Assembly: GCA_020692325.1 (NCBI GenBank)
Contig: JAIMKR010000002.1
Coordinates: forward strand, 281,331 to 337,018
DNA from: Desulfocurvus sp.
GTDB taxonomy: Bacteria; Desulfobacterota; Desulfovibrionia; Desulfovibrionales; Desulfovibrionaceae
Direction of reading: 5' to 3'
Length of the DNA stretch: 55,688 nucleotides
The position numbers and the translations under genes were made by a program. Of the stretch, positions 42,619 through 51,389 are shown piece by piece. Below the pieces are notes generated by a model, which worked only from the letters and a program-made list of their open reading frames with translations, did not search any database and was not told where the DNA came from. The first letter of the stretch is position 1; every line of letters begins with the position of its first letter.

Positions 42619-44415
42619 TTACGCTGCCTTGGCCCCGCGGCCTTCCCGCTGCATTTCCTCGATGAGACCCTTGAGCGCCTGTGACTGGTTGGCCAGTTCG
42701 GCCACGGCCTTGGCGGCCTCGGTCATGGCTTGGGAGGTCTCGGAGGAAATGGTGTTGATTTCGCCGATGGAGTGGTTGATTTCCTCACTGGCGGCGGACT
42801 GTTCCTCGCTGGCCGTGGCGATGGAGCGCACCTGATCGGAGGAGTTCTCCACGAGACCCACGATCTCGCGCAGTGCCTCGCCGGATTTCTTGGAGAGTTC
42901 GGTGGCCTGGTCCACGGCCTTGGCCGCCTGGTCGAAGTTGGCGATGTTCTTGGCCGTGCCGGTCTGGATGCCGCTGATGGAGTCGCCCACCTCGCGCGTG
43001 GCGGCCATGGTCTTTTCCGCCAGCTTGCGCACCTCGTCGGCCACCACGGCGAATCCACGTCCGGCCTCTCCGGCGCGGGCGGCCTCGATGGCGGCGTTGA
43101 GCGCCAGCAGGTTGGTCTGGTCGGCGATGTCGGAGATGACGTTCATGATCTGTCCGATGTCGTCGGCCTGCTTGCCGAGCGTGCCCATGTCCTCCTTGAG
43201 CACCAGGGTCTGCCGTTCGACCTCGCCGATGCTTTTGACCGCCTCGTCGACCACGGTGGCGCCGGCATTGGCCTTTTGACGCGCGGAGTCCGAGGTTTCG
43301 GCCGCCTGGCTGGCGTTCTTGGCCACCTCAAGCACTGTGGAACTCATCTCCTCCATGGCGGTGGCGGTGTCGGTGACGCGCTGGGACTGCTGCTCCGCGC
43401 CGCGGCTGGACTGCTCCACCTGGGCGGAAAGCTGCTCCGAGGCGGAAGTGAGGCGCTCCACCACGACCTGCAGCTTGTCGGCGGCGGCGAGCATGCCCTC
43501 GGCCCGGGCGCGTTCGGCGGCGGCCTTGGCCGCGTGGGCCTCCCTCATGGCCTCCTCGGCGAGCTTGGTCTGTCTGGCTGCCTCGGCGCTTTCTTGCTGG
43601 GCCTCCTGGATTTTGCCCTTGAGCGTGGCGAGCATTCCCTTCATGGCGCCGAACACGCCGACGGCCGGACGTTTCTCGTCGAAAGCCACGTCGAGGTCGC
43701 CCTCGGCGATGCGCTGGGCCGTGGCGGCCAGGGCGGAGGGCTCGTCGCCCAACTGGCGCAGAAGGGTGCGGGTGATGAGGATGCCGAGCGTCATGCCGAT
43801 GATGACGCAGACGATGCAGGTGGCGATGGAGGTGGAGGTGATGTTGGAGGCGGTGCTGCTGATGGTGAGGTTTTGCTGTTTGGCCCGCTGCGAGCGCATG
43901 TTGTTGATGTCATCGATCTCCTTTTCCAGATCGGTGGCCGCCTGCCGGCCCTCGGAGGTGGAGATCCGCAGAGCCTCGGCGGTCTGCGCGGGATCGGTGG
44001 AGTTGCCGAGCTTGGCCACCTTGTCGTGTATGGCCAGCCACTTTCCGAACAGATCTTTCAGCTTGACGTATTCCTGTTTCCCCTCGGCAGACACAAAGAA
44101 AGGCGTCGTGGCGTCGAGCGCTTTCAGCGTTTTTCCTCGCCGTTCCTGGTAAAGACTATACATTTCATCGAGTTGGTTTTTGTCGTTGCAGGCGATGATG
44201 TTTTTCTCGGCGCGGGAGCTTTTGAGCACGGCCTCGTTGAAATTCGACATGGCGACCATCGATAGCAATTCATGTTCATAAAGGTCATCGGATAAATGCG
44301 TCACGGTGTTCATGCCATTGTGACTATATAGCGTGACACCGACGGTGCAGGAGGCGAGCAGTAATGTGAAGAGAATCAATTTGACGCCGGTTTTCATCTG
44401 CGAAAAAAACTGCAT
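42619..44415 (-). CDS. Methyl-accepting chemotaxis protein
   Basis: 598 residues. TM1 at about 12-30; a four-helix-bundle type sensor domain (about 31-190); TM2 at about 190-215; HAMP; then a long helical signalling hairpin with the conserved tip [40 protein letters not shown]. There is no C-terminal pentapeptide for CheR docking. The 4HB_MCP sensor class detects small molecules or redox ligands; the ligand is unknown here. It is the first gene of the receptor-cheW-EAL operon. The ATG at 44415 begins the basic/hydrophobic anchor. Confidence 0.95.
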   Translation of the reverse strand: MQFFSQMKTGVKLILFTLLLASCTVGVTLYSHNGMNTVTHLSDDLYEHELLSMVAMSNFNEAVLKSSRAEKNIIACNDKNQLDEMYSLYQERRGKTLKALDATTPFFVSAEGKQEYVKLKDLFGKWLAIHDKVAKLGNSTDPAQTAEALRISTSEGRQAATDLEKEIDDINNMRSQRAKQQNLTISSTASNITSTSIATCIVCVIIGMTLGILITRTLLRQLGDEPSALAATAQRIAEGDLDVAFDEKRPAVGVFGAMKGMLATLKGKIQEAQQESAEAARQTKLAEEAMREAHAAKAAAERARAEGMLAAADKLQVVVERLTSASEQLSAQVEQSSRGAEQQSQRVTDTATAMEEMSSTVLEVAKNASQAAETSDSARQKANAGATVVDEAVKSIGEVERQTLVLKEDMGTLGKQADDIGQIMNVISDIADQTNLLALNAAIEAARAGEAGRGFAVVADEVRKLAEKTMAATREVGDSISGIQTGTAKNIANFDQAAKAVDQATELSKKSGEALREIVGLVENSSDQVRSIATASEEQSAASEEINHSIGEINTISSETSQAMTEAAKAVAELANQSQALKGLIEEMQREGRGAKAA

Positions 44416-44515
44416 GGTGACTCCCGAATGCTTGCGGATGCAAGACAGGTTCTCTCAACAATCATGGGGGGGGCTCCCCCGCAAGCCTTCCTTAGTCAAT
44501 ATGATCGCGTGGAGG

Positions 44516-45523
44516 CTAAGGTCCGTGTCGTAACGTGTCCATGGCCCGTTCTCCATATTGTTTGCGGTAACATTTGCAGAAATTGCTTTGCGAGGCGAAG
44601 CCGCAGGCGAAGGCAACGGAGAGGATCGTGGTGTCCGGCCCGGCGTTCAGCAACATGCGCCGGGCCTTGTTCAGACGGCAGCGGCGCAGGTATTCTGTGG
44701 GGGGGTAGCCTCGGTAGCGTTTGAACGCGGCCTGTATGGAACGCACGCTCATGCCCGTCACCCGGGCGAGGTCGCCCAGCCGCAGGGGCTTCTCGGCGTT
44801 GGCCTTGATGTGCTCCTCGGCCAGGCGCACCACCCGGGGCACGCTTTGCGGGGCGGGCAGGGTCTCCAACAGCCGACTGCAACTATGGGGCAGGCAGGTG
44901 AACATGGCCGTGAGCAGCATTTCCTCGTACTGGGCGGCCAGCACGGGAGAGCCGGCGACGCGGGGATTCCTACTGAAAATGTCGATGGTGTGGTCGAGAA
45001 CGCTGCAAAAAAAGGCGGGACCGGGGTCGTCGCGGTTCATCGGGTTGCGGAAGGCGAGGGGGGGCAGGTTGTCGCAGCCGGAGCGTTGATTCAAGGCCCT
45101 GATGACCTTGCTCCTGTCGCCCATGAGCAACAGGGTGTTGGAACCGGCGTCGAGAATCACCGTCGCCGACTCCGGTCCGAAAAGCATGGCGCAATGTTGC
45201 TCGGCATCGCAGATATATTCGTCGATCCCATCGTTGATGCGGATACGACCCAGCAAGGGCATGCAGAATAGAAACATGTCACTTTCTTTGTTATACTGTA
45301 GTCGTAGTTCTGTTGCATTGAGGATTGAGTCCAGCGACATCTCGCGAATATTTATACGTTGACACTCAAACTTAAGCGTCGTGTCATACAGTACAATTGG
45401 TGTAATGCAATTATATTTATTATTTAATACATTATTATTTATGTTGTGTTTGTGATCGACTTCCATTGGGTATGGTGCTGGCCGTCCTTGCGGGATTTGT
45501 TGCTTTTGAATATTAAAAAGCAT
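44516..45523 (-). CDS. AraC family transcriptional regulator
   Basis: 335 residues. The C-terminal 100 residues are a double helix-turn-helix of AraC type (LRLGDLARVTGMSVRSIQAAFKRYRGYPPTEYLRRCRLNKARRMLL and VAFACGFASQSNFCKCYRKQYG). The N-terminal half is a beta-rich sensor resembling the AraC_binding/EutR-type cupin-like domain, with no identifiable ligand. The first 60 codons are much more AT-rich (Asn/Ile/Lys) than neighbouring genes, a sign of transferred DNA. No ribosome site precedes the ATG at 45523; the ATG at 45466 (MEVDHKHN) is an alternative start. Confidence 0.88.
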   Translation of the reverse strand: MLFNIQKQQIPQGRPAPYPMEVDHKHNINNNVLNNKYNCITPIVLYDTTLKFECQRINIREMSLDSILNATELRLQYNKESDMFLFCMPLLGRIRINDGIDEYICDAEQHCAMLFGPESATVILDAGSNTLLLMGDRSKVIRALNQRSGCDNLPPLAFRNPMNRDDPGPAFFCSVLDHTIDIFSRNPRVAGSPVLAAQYEEMLLTAMFTCLPHSCSRLLETLPAPQSVPRVVRLAEEHIKANAEKPLRLGDLARVTGMSVRSIQAAFKRYRGYPPTEYLRRCRLNKARRMLLNAGPDTTILSVAFACGFASQSNFCKCYRKQYGERAMDTLRHGP

Positions 45524-45849
45524 TTATTCAATCGCATGGTTACACGACCCAAACTACTTACACGCGAAAATTTACTTAAGCAAATTTTTGTTCAGTTTGT
45601 ATTCCAGGTTGATACCACAAATTAAAAAATGCTAACTATTGTTTATCCTGCAAGGGAAATGTACGTAATATTCATCACTGAATGGTAGAACAGGATAAGG
45701 AATTTCAATTTCAAAATTCCAGTAAGAAAGCGCTTCAAGTTGTCCGAAAACGCAAAAAAGATACTTGCGAAAGCGGTATTTTGTTTCTTGATATATGGAT
45801 TTCAAAAACGAATCGTCGTTGGGAACTCGATTTTGTGAACGATGGCGGG
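45524..45849. other. AT-rich intergenic patch
   Basis: About 325 bp of clearly lower GC than the rest, continuous with the AT-rich 5' end of the araC-type gene. Short open frames cross it, but they run antisense into dtd and lack family features. No tRNA, inverted repeat or transposase remnant was recognised. Confidence 0.5.
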
Positions 45850-46317
45850 CTAAACGTAGTCGGAGGAGTCGAGCAGAAGGGTGACCGGGCCCCAGTTGAC
45901 GAAGTCGAGCAGCATCTCGGCGCCGAAGATCCCCTGGGCGAAGGGGCCCGGGCACGCGCGCGAAAGCTCGGAGGTCAGCCGGTCGTAGAGGGGATGCGCC
46001 ACTTCGGGCGGCGCGGCGTTGGAAAACGATGGCCGGCGGCCCCGGCGCGTCTCGGCGTAGAGCGTGAATTGCGAAACGACCAGCAGGCCGCCCCTCGTGT
46101 CACGCAGACTCAGATTGCACTTGTCCGCGTCGTCGGGAAAGACGCGCAGGTCGAGCACCTTGGCGAGCATGGCGCTCCAGATGCGCGACTCCGGCAGCTC
46201 CGGGCCGTCGGTCTGGCCGAAGCCCACCAGCGCCAGCAGCCCCTGGCCGATTTCCCCCACGCGGTGGCCTTCGACCTCCACCGCCGCCCGCGTCACGCGT
46301 TGCAGCAGCAGGCGCAC
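45850..46317 (-). CDS. dtd: D-aminoacyl-tRNA deacylase
   Basis: 155 residues. It removes D-amino acids (and mischarged glycine) from tRNA. Family motifs are present: the start MRLLLQRVTRAAVEVEG, the catalytic-pocket SQFTLYA (in LLVVSQFTLYAETRRGRRPSFSNAAPPE), and the C-terminal NWGPVTLLLD, equivalent to the Gly-cisPro-like GP motif region that gates the pocket. A GTG start at 46317 is supported by GAGG 7 nt upstream; it lies 2 nt after the queD stop, so the two are co-translated. Cytosolic homodimer. Confidence 0.93.
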   Translation of the reverse strand: MRLLLQRVTRAAVEVEGHRVGEIGQGLLALVGFGQTDGPELPESRIWSAMLAKVLDLRVFPDDADKCNLSLRDTRGGLLVVSQFTLYAETRRGRRPSFSNAAPPEVAHPLYDRLTSELSRACPGPFAQGIFGAEMLLDFVNWGPVTLLLDSSDYV

Positions 46318-46319
46318 GG

Positions 46320-46709
46320 CTAATCCTCGAAATACGTCGCGCGCGAGGTGCCTTTCTCGGACACGCTGACGCTGCGCAGCCGTGCCTGCGGGGCCAGCGG
46401 GGTCAGCCGCGCCTTGATTTCCCGGTACAGGTGCCGGGAAATGTTCTCGCTGGAGGGATTGCGCTCGGCGAAGGCCGGCAGGTCGTTCAGATGCGTGTGG
46501 TCGAGCCCCGCCACCGCTTCGCGGGTGACCCGTTTGAGCACGCCGAAGTCCACCAGCAGTTCCACGTCGGGATCCAGAGTCTCGCCCTCCACCTCCACAC
46601 TCACGCCGAAGTTGTGACCGTGCAGGTGTTCGCATTTTCCGTTGTAGTTGCGCAGCTGGTGCGAGGCGCTGAAGCCTTCGTCGATGGTGAGCCGCCATTT
46701 TCCGGCCAT
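46320..46709 (-). CDS. queD: 6-carboxytetrahydropterin synthase (6-pyruvoyl tetrahydropterin synthase family)
   Basis: 129 residues. The zinc-binding His are in SASHQL and HLHGHNF, the catalytic Cys in GKCEHLHGH, and the later DHTHLND and SSENISRHLY complete the active site. QueD makes 6-carboxytetrahydropterin for queuosine/7-deazaguanine. The CxxxHGH arrangement fits QueD rather than mammalian PTPS. The ATG at 46709 follows GGGAGG. A TTGACA (46779-46774) with AATATC 17 bp on (46756-46751) is a fitting promoter. First gene of queD-dtd, divergent from msrAB. Confidence 0.92.
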   Translation of the reverse strand: MAGKWRLTIDEGFSASHQLRNYNGKCEHLHGHNFGVSVEVEGETLDPDVELLVDFGVLKRVTREAVAGLDHTHLNDLPAFAERNPSSENISRHLYREIKARLTPLAPQARLRSVSVSEKGTSRATYFED

Positions 46710-46750
46710 GTTTCCTCCCCATTGCTTGGACGTCCGAACGGGCGCGGTCG

Positions 46751-46779
46751 GGATATTGACGCTCGGCCCGGATTTGTCA
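46751..46779 (-). promoter_or_regulatory. Candidate promoter of queD-dtd
   Basis: The minus strand has a perfect -35 TTGACA (46779-46774), a 17-bp spacer and AATATC (46756-46751), about 40 nt before queD. On the other strand TTGACT (46795-46800) with TACCTC 16 bp on may serve msrAB. Confidence 0.45.
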
Positions 46780-46844
46780 ACAGCCGCGCCGGACGTTGAC
46801 TTCGCCACTGCCGGCCCTACCTCTTTAAAATATAAGGAGGACGC

Positions 46845-47870
46845 ATGAACCTCGACGCCTTTCCCCGAGCCGTTTTCGCCGGTGGTTGTTTCTGGTGCCT
46901 GGAGGCCGACGCCCGGCGCCTGCCCGGCGTGCTTGTCGCCATTTCCGGCTACAGCGGCGGCCATGTGTCCCAACCCTCCTACGATCAGGTCTGCGAAGGG
47001 GATACCGGCCACCTGGAGGCCGTGGAGCTGCGTTTCGATCCCGAACTCGTGGACTATCGCGCCCTGGTGAACTGGTTTTTACGCCGCATCGATCCCTACA
47101 ACCCCGAGGGGCAGTTCTGTGACTACGGCACGCAATACCGCACCGCCGTCTTCCCCATCGACGCAGCTCAGGAACGGGACGCCCATGCGGCTCTCGACGC
47201 GCTTTCCGCCGCTCCCTCGTCTCTCGCCGACGGCCGGCCGGTAGTCACGCGCATTCTGCCCGCCGGGCCGTTCTACCCGGCCGAGGCGCGTCACCAGGGG
47301 TTCAGCCGCAGCAATCCGCGTCGCTACCATCTTTACCGTCTGGGCTGCGGCCGCGACGCCACCCTGGAGCGTCTGTGGGGCAAGGGCGCGGCCGATCCTC
47401 TCTTCGCCTTCACCCCCAGACTCGCCCCCGCCTCCCTCGACGACGTTTTCGCCCGGGCCCGGCTCAGTCCCGATGCCTTTCGCGTCGTCCGCCGGGACGG
47501 CACCGAGCCGCCCTTCCGCAACGCCTATTTCGATGAGCACCGGCCCGGCCTCTACGTCGATCCCGTGAGCGGCGCGCCACTCTTCGCCAGCATCCATAAG
47601 TTTGACTCCGGCACCGGCTGGCCCAGCTTCTCCCGTCCGCTTCTGCCCGGTAACATCGTCACCCGGCTGGACCACACCCTGCTCACGCCCCGCACGGAGG
47701 TCCTGGCCTGGCATTCCGGCAACCACCTTGGGCATGTCTTCGACGACGGGCCGCGCGAGGCCGGCGGTCTGCGCTACTGCATGAACTCCGCCGCCCTGCG
47801 CTTCATTCCCCGCGAACAGCTCGCAGCCGAGGGCTATGGCCGGTACGACGGCGTGTTCGAGGGGGCGTAG
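46845..47870 (+). CDS. msrAB: Peptide-methionine sulfoxide reductase, MsrA-MsrB fusion
   Basis: 341 residues. MsrA (about 5-165) has the catalytic GCFWC (Cys15, Cys18) and GDTGHLEAVE; it reduces S-sulfoxides. MsrB (about 195-330) has SGTGWPSF and the catalytic RYCMNS (Cys312), reducing R-sulfoxides. The MsrB half lacks both zinc CxxC pairs (SGAPLF and HSGNHLGHVF replace them) and the resolving Cys at SGTGW, so it is the zinc-free type. No signal peptide, hence cytosolic. AAGGAGG lies just before the ATG. Such repair enzymes help anaerobes survive oxygen exposure. Confidence 0.95.
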   Translation: MNLDAFPRAVFAGGCFWCLEADARRLPGVLVAISGYSGGHVSQPSYDQVCEGDTGHLEAVELRFDPELVDYRALVNWFLRRIDPYNPEGQFCDYGTQYRTAVFPIDAAQERDAHAALDALSAAPSSLADGRPVVTRILPAGPFYPAEARHQGFSRSNPRRYHLYRLGCGRDATLERLWGKGAADPLFAFTPRLAPASLDDVFARARLSPDAFRVVRRDGTEPPFRNAYFDEHRPGLYVDPVSGAPLFASIHKFDSGTGWPSFSRPLLPGNIVTRLDHTLLTPRTEVLAWHSGNHLGHVFDDGPREAGGLRYCMNSAALRFIPREQLAAEGYGRYDGVFEGA

Positions 47871-47881
47871 GAATATGCAGT

Positions 47882-48186
47882 GATGCCGTGGCGTTGGGAA
47901 TGCCTCCGGCAGTCGGTGAGCTGCGCGCTCCCCGGCCCCCTGCGTATAGGGGGAATTCGGTTTTCATGACCGGGGTTCCAAGGGACTGGATAGCCCCTTG
48001 GCCTGCGGAGCATGTTTTCAGGGCACGATGTCGTGGCGTCGGGAATGCCTCCGGCGACCGGTGAGCTGCGCGCTCCCCGGCCCCCTGCGTATAGGGGAAA
48101 TTTGGTTTTCATGACCGGGGTCCCAAGGGGCTGGATAGCCCCTTGGCCTGCGGAGCATGTTTTGGGGGCACGGTGTCGTGGCGGGC
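47882..48186. repeat. 145-bp tandem repeat with internal hairpins, two copies plus a start of a third
   Basis: Copy 1 runs 47882-48026, copy 2 48027-48171, and the first 12-15 bp of a third copy follow. The copies differ at only about ten positions. Each carries CCAAGGGRCT-GGAT-AGCCCCTTGG, a 10-bp stem with a 4-nt loop (perfect in copy 2, one mismatch in copy 1), and a second GC-rich fold around CCCCGGCCCCCTGCG/AGGGG. The unit lies between msrAB and the cobD-cobQ fusion and is noncoding. Origin unknown; possibly an interspersed element amplified in tandem. Confidence 0.85.
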
Positions 48187-48275
48187 CCCAATTTGCGTCG
48201 CGCATCTTGCCCGGCGGGAGCATCCGGGCTACACGATGGCGGAAGCGATATCCGTCATTTCGCCAAGGAGCGCCC

Positions 48276-51014
48276 ATGCCTCAGAATACAGCATCAGCGG
48301 GACTCATGGCCGGCCTGACTGTCGGCGTGGCCGACCCCGATCGTTACGTCCATGGCGGCGACGTGCGCCGGTTGGCCGGGCACGCCGGCGTGCGGCCGGA
48401 GGAACTTGTGGACTTTTCGGCGAGTCTCAACCCGTTGGGACCGCCCGCATGGCTGGCGGAGGCCGTGGCCGGGGCGCTTGGGCAGGTGGCGCATTATCCC
48501 GACCAGGAGGCGAGCGAGCTGACGCTGGCCGCGTGCGAACGCTACAAGGTCTGGCCCACGCAGGCCGTTGCTGGCAGCGGGGCGAGCGAGCTTTTGCCGG
48601 CGGTCTGCGCCCTGGCGGCGCGGCAGGGGCTCAAAAGGGCGGTGATCCCCGTGCCTGCGTATGTGGATTTGGATCGCTGCTGCCGTCAGGCCGGACTTTC
48701 GGTGGAGCGGCTGACATGCTCCGCGCGCGATGGCTTCGCGCCGGATCTGGAGGCGTTGGCGCGGATGCTGGAGACGCCGGCGCTGGTGCTGCTCACGAGC
48801 CCGAACAATCCCACGGGCGTGTGTGTTCCGGCGCGGCACGTGCGTGATCTGGCGCGGGCGTTTCCAAAGTGCCTGTTCCTGGTGGACGAGAGCTTCGCCG
48901 ACTTTGTGCCAGGCATCGAGGACGAGGCCAATGGCGGGGCCGGCCGGTTGGTGCGCCAGCGGCCGGACAACGTCGTGACGATTGTCTCCATGACCAAATT
49001 TTACGCGGTGCCGGGGCTGCGGCTGGGGTTGGCCTTCGCCTCGCCGGACAACGCCCGGCGGCTGCGGGTGGGGCTGCCGCCGTGGAACGTGGGCGCGTTG
49101 TCCCAGGTGGTTGGGGCGCGCTGCCTGCGCGACGGCGAGTACCGCGAGCGGACCGTGCGCGAGGTGGCGGACCTTCGCGAAAAGTTGACGGCGGACCTGC
49201 GGGAGATCCCCGGCCTGCGCGTGTTCCCTGGCGCGGCCAACTTTCTGCTTTGCCGGTTGGACCGCGTAGGCATGAGCGCGGGGCCGCTTTTCGAGCGCCT
49301 GTTGTCCGAGGGACTGGCCGTGCGCCTGTGCGCCAATTTCGATGGCCTGGATGACAGCTATTTCCGCGTGGCCGTGCGCACGCGGGCCGAGAACGCCCGT
49401 CTGGTGGACGCCCTGGCGCGTTTTTCCGGCGTGGTGAAGGCCCCGGCGGTGGTTGAGCGCAAAAAAACGCCGGCGCTCATGATCCAGGGCACGTGCTCCA
49501 ACGCGGGCAAAAGCGTGCTGGCGGCGGGCATCTGCCGGATATTGCTGGAGGACGGCTTCGACGTGGCGCCCTTCAAGGCGCAGAACATGTCCAACAATTC
49601 CTTCGTCGCGCCGTCGGCCGATGGCGGTCGGGAGATCGGCCGCGCGCAGGCCACGCAGGCTCAGGCCTGCCGGTTGACGCCGGACGCGCGTATGAATCCT
49701 GTGCTGCTCAAGCCCACGGGCGACACCGGCTCCCAGGTGCTGGTGCTGGGCCGGCCGGTGGGGACCATGAGCGTGCGCGAGTATTACGCCTACAAACCCG
49801 AGGCCTGGGAGGCGGTCACGCGGGCCTACGATTCCCTCGCCGCCGAGCATGAGGTCATGGTGCTGGAGGGCGCGGGCTCGCCAGCGGAGGTGAATCTGCG
49901 TGAGCACGACATCGTGAACATGCGCATGGCCGCCCACGCCGGTGCCAAGGTCGTCCTCGTGGGCGATATCGACCGCGGCGGCGTGTTCGCCGCCCTGACC
50001 GGCACCTTCGACATCCTCGACGCCTCCGAACGGGCGCTGGTGGTGGGCCATGTGCTGAACAAGTTCCGGGGCGACGCCTCCATCCTCGCGTCCGCGCTGG
50101 ACTTTCTTTACCGCCGCACGGGGCGGTCGGTGCTGGGCGTGGTGCCCTGGCTGGCCGATCTGGCCTTGCCGGAGGAGGATTCCCTCGGTCTCTCCAACAT
50201 GGTTGCGGATCGAAACGGCAAGATGCCGGAAACGCTGGATGTCGCCGTTGTGGTCCCGCAGCGCGTCTCCAACTTCAACGATCTGGATCCGCTGGCCGCC
50301 GAACCGGACGTGCGTCTGCGCCTGGTGACCAACGCCCTTGAACTCGGCGAGCCGGACGCCGTCATTCTGCCTGGCAGCAAGAACACCATCGAGGACATGC
50401 GCACCCTGCGCGGGGCCGGCTTCGCCGCCGCCCTGCGCGCCTTGCCGGAGCATACGCGTATCGTGGGCGTCTGCGCCGGGTTGCAGATGCTTGGCCACCA
50501 CGTGGAGGACCCGCTGGGGCTGGAATCGTTGTTGGGGCCGGATCAGCGTTCGGTGGAGGGTTTCGGTCTGCTGCCGCTCGTCACGGAACTCAAGCCCGAG
50601 AAGATGCTCACGCGTGTCTCCTTGCGCGACCCGCGCACCGGATGGGACATCGCCGGTTACGAAATCCACCACGGCGAGACGGTTCTCGAATCCGGTGGCT
50701 GCGCGACGGTTCTGCTCGCCACCGCCGAGGGCCGGGCCCTGACTTGGGGGCTGGACGATGCCGCTTACGCCTCCGGCGGATTTCCGCGCGTTTGGGGAAC
50801 CTATCTGCACGGCGTGTTCGACGCCGATGTCTTTCGTCGCGCTTTTGTCGATGATCTGCGCCGGGCGCGCGGGCTGGCCCCTCTCGGAGCGCCGCAGACC
50901 CGTTTCGGCCTGGAGCCCGCTTTGAACCGGCTCGCCACGGTCCTGCGTCAGCACCTGGACATGAAGCGCTTGTACGCCGCCCTTGGCCTGGGCAAACGCG
51001 GTCTGCTGGGCTGA
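48276..51014 (+). CDS. Fusion of L-threonine-O-3-phosphate decarboxylase-like (CobD/CobC) and cobyric acid synthase (CobQ)
   Basis: 912 residues joining two cobalamin enzymes. About 1-395 is a fold-type I PLP enzyme (HGGDVRRLA, LLTSPNNPTGVC, VDESFADF, PLP Lys241 in VSMTKFYAVPGLRLG) that makes aminopropanol phosphate. About 403-912 is CobQ: P-loop GTCSNAGKSVL, KAQNMSNNS, DIDRGGVFAAL, and a glutamine amidotransferase with nucleophile VGVCAGLQM and EIHHGET. CobQ amidates the corrin side chains that the aminopropanol arm then joins. AAGGAG lies 5 nt before the ATG at 48276; the frame is open further left, but only across the tandem repeat. Confidence 0.93.
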   Translation: MPQNTASAGLMAGLTVGVADPDRYVHGGDVRRLAGHAGVRPEELVDFSASLNPLGPPAWLAEAVAGALGQVAHYPDQEASELTLAACERYKVWPTQAVAGSGASELLPAVCALAARQGLKRAVIPVPAYVDLDRCCRQAGLSVERLTCSARDGFAPDLEALARMLETPALVLLTSPNNPTGVCVPARHVRDLARAFPKCLFLVDESFADFVPGIEDEANGGAGRLVRQRPDNVVTIVSMTKFYAVPGLRLGLAFASPDNARRLRVGLPPWNVGALSQVVGARCLRDGEYRERTVREVADLREKLTADLREIPGLRVFPGAANFLLCRLDRVGMSAGPLFERLLSEGLAVRLCANFDGLDDSYFRVAVRTRAENARLVDALARFSGVVKAPAVVERKKTPALMIQGTCSNAGKSVLAAGICRILLEDGFDVAPFKAQNMSNNSFVAPSADGGREIGRAQATQAQACRLTPDARMNPVLLKPTGDTGSQVLVLGRPVGTMSVREYYAYKPEAWEAVTRAYDSLAAEHEVMVLEGAGSPAEVNLREHDIVNMRMAAHAGAKVVLVGDIDRGGVFAALTGTFDILDASERALVVGHVLNKFRGDASILASALDFLYRRTGRSVLGVVPWLADLALPEEDSLGLSNMVADRNGKMPETLDVAVVVPQRVSNFNDLDPLAAEPDVRLRLVTNALELGEPDAVILPGSKNTIEDMRTLRGAGFAAALRALPEHTRIVGVCAGLQMLGHHVEDPLGLESLLGPDQRSVEGFGLLPLVTELKPEKMLTRVSLRDPRTGWDIAGYEIHHGETVLESGGCATVLLATAEGRALTWGLDDAAYASGGFPRVWGTYLHGVFDADVFRRAFVDDLRRARGLAPLGAPQTRFGLEPALNRLATVLRQHLDMKRLYAALGLGKRGLLG

Positions 51015-51389
51015 ACCGGCGTGAGGAAGCGGGGGAATCCCTTCGGCGGAGAGTCCCACCGTCCTGCGCCTGCCACCCGTGCCTCCCGTGGCGGGCGTCT
51101 GCGCTGTCCTGTTTGGCTCGCTTCGGCGTTTTGGGATGCGCCGCTCGTGGCGTTGACGGCGGCGCTCCCCTGGTTGTCGCGGAACGGCGGCGACCCATAA
51201 CCTCGTGCGGCCCGCTCAAACCTGGGCAATGCGAAGCCGGCGGCATGCACCGCCGTATCGCTCAACCCACGTCAACCGGGAGACCCTCCTGGTATTGATG
51301 GGACCGGGGAGAACCGGCGGGGCGTCCCCGGCTTCGATCGGATGAACGTGTGTACTTTCCGATGGAGTTGGGATAGCTTTTGCCAGGAT
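51015..51389. other. Intergenic stretch before the glycosyltransferase cluster
   Basis: About 375 bp. No coding frame with family features, no clear terminator for the cob fusion, and no recognisable promoter. Long open frames on the minus strand here are antisense to neighbouring genes. Confidence 0.45.

Noticed and set aside
45632-46323. Open frames on both strands across the AT-rich patch into dtd
   Set aside because: They fuse AT-rich noncoding DNA with antisense or shifted dtd sequence; no ribosome site or family signal.
48012-48275. N-terminal extension of the cob fusion back to 48012
   Set aside because: It would translate the tandem repeat; AAGGAG before the ATG at 48276 marks the real start.
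47871-48275. Cobalamin riboswitch upstream of the cob fusion
   Set aside because: No GCCACTG-type B12 box or core helices could be read; the region is filled by the 145-bp repeats.
48294-51059. 921-residue minus-strand frame opposite the cob fusion
   Set aside because: Arg/His/Gln-rich antisense frame with no recognisable domain; the sense gene is certain.
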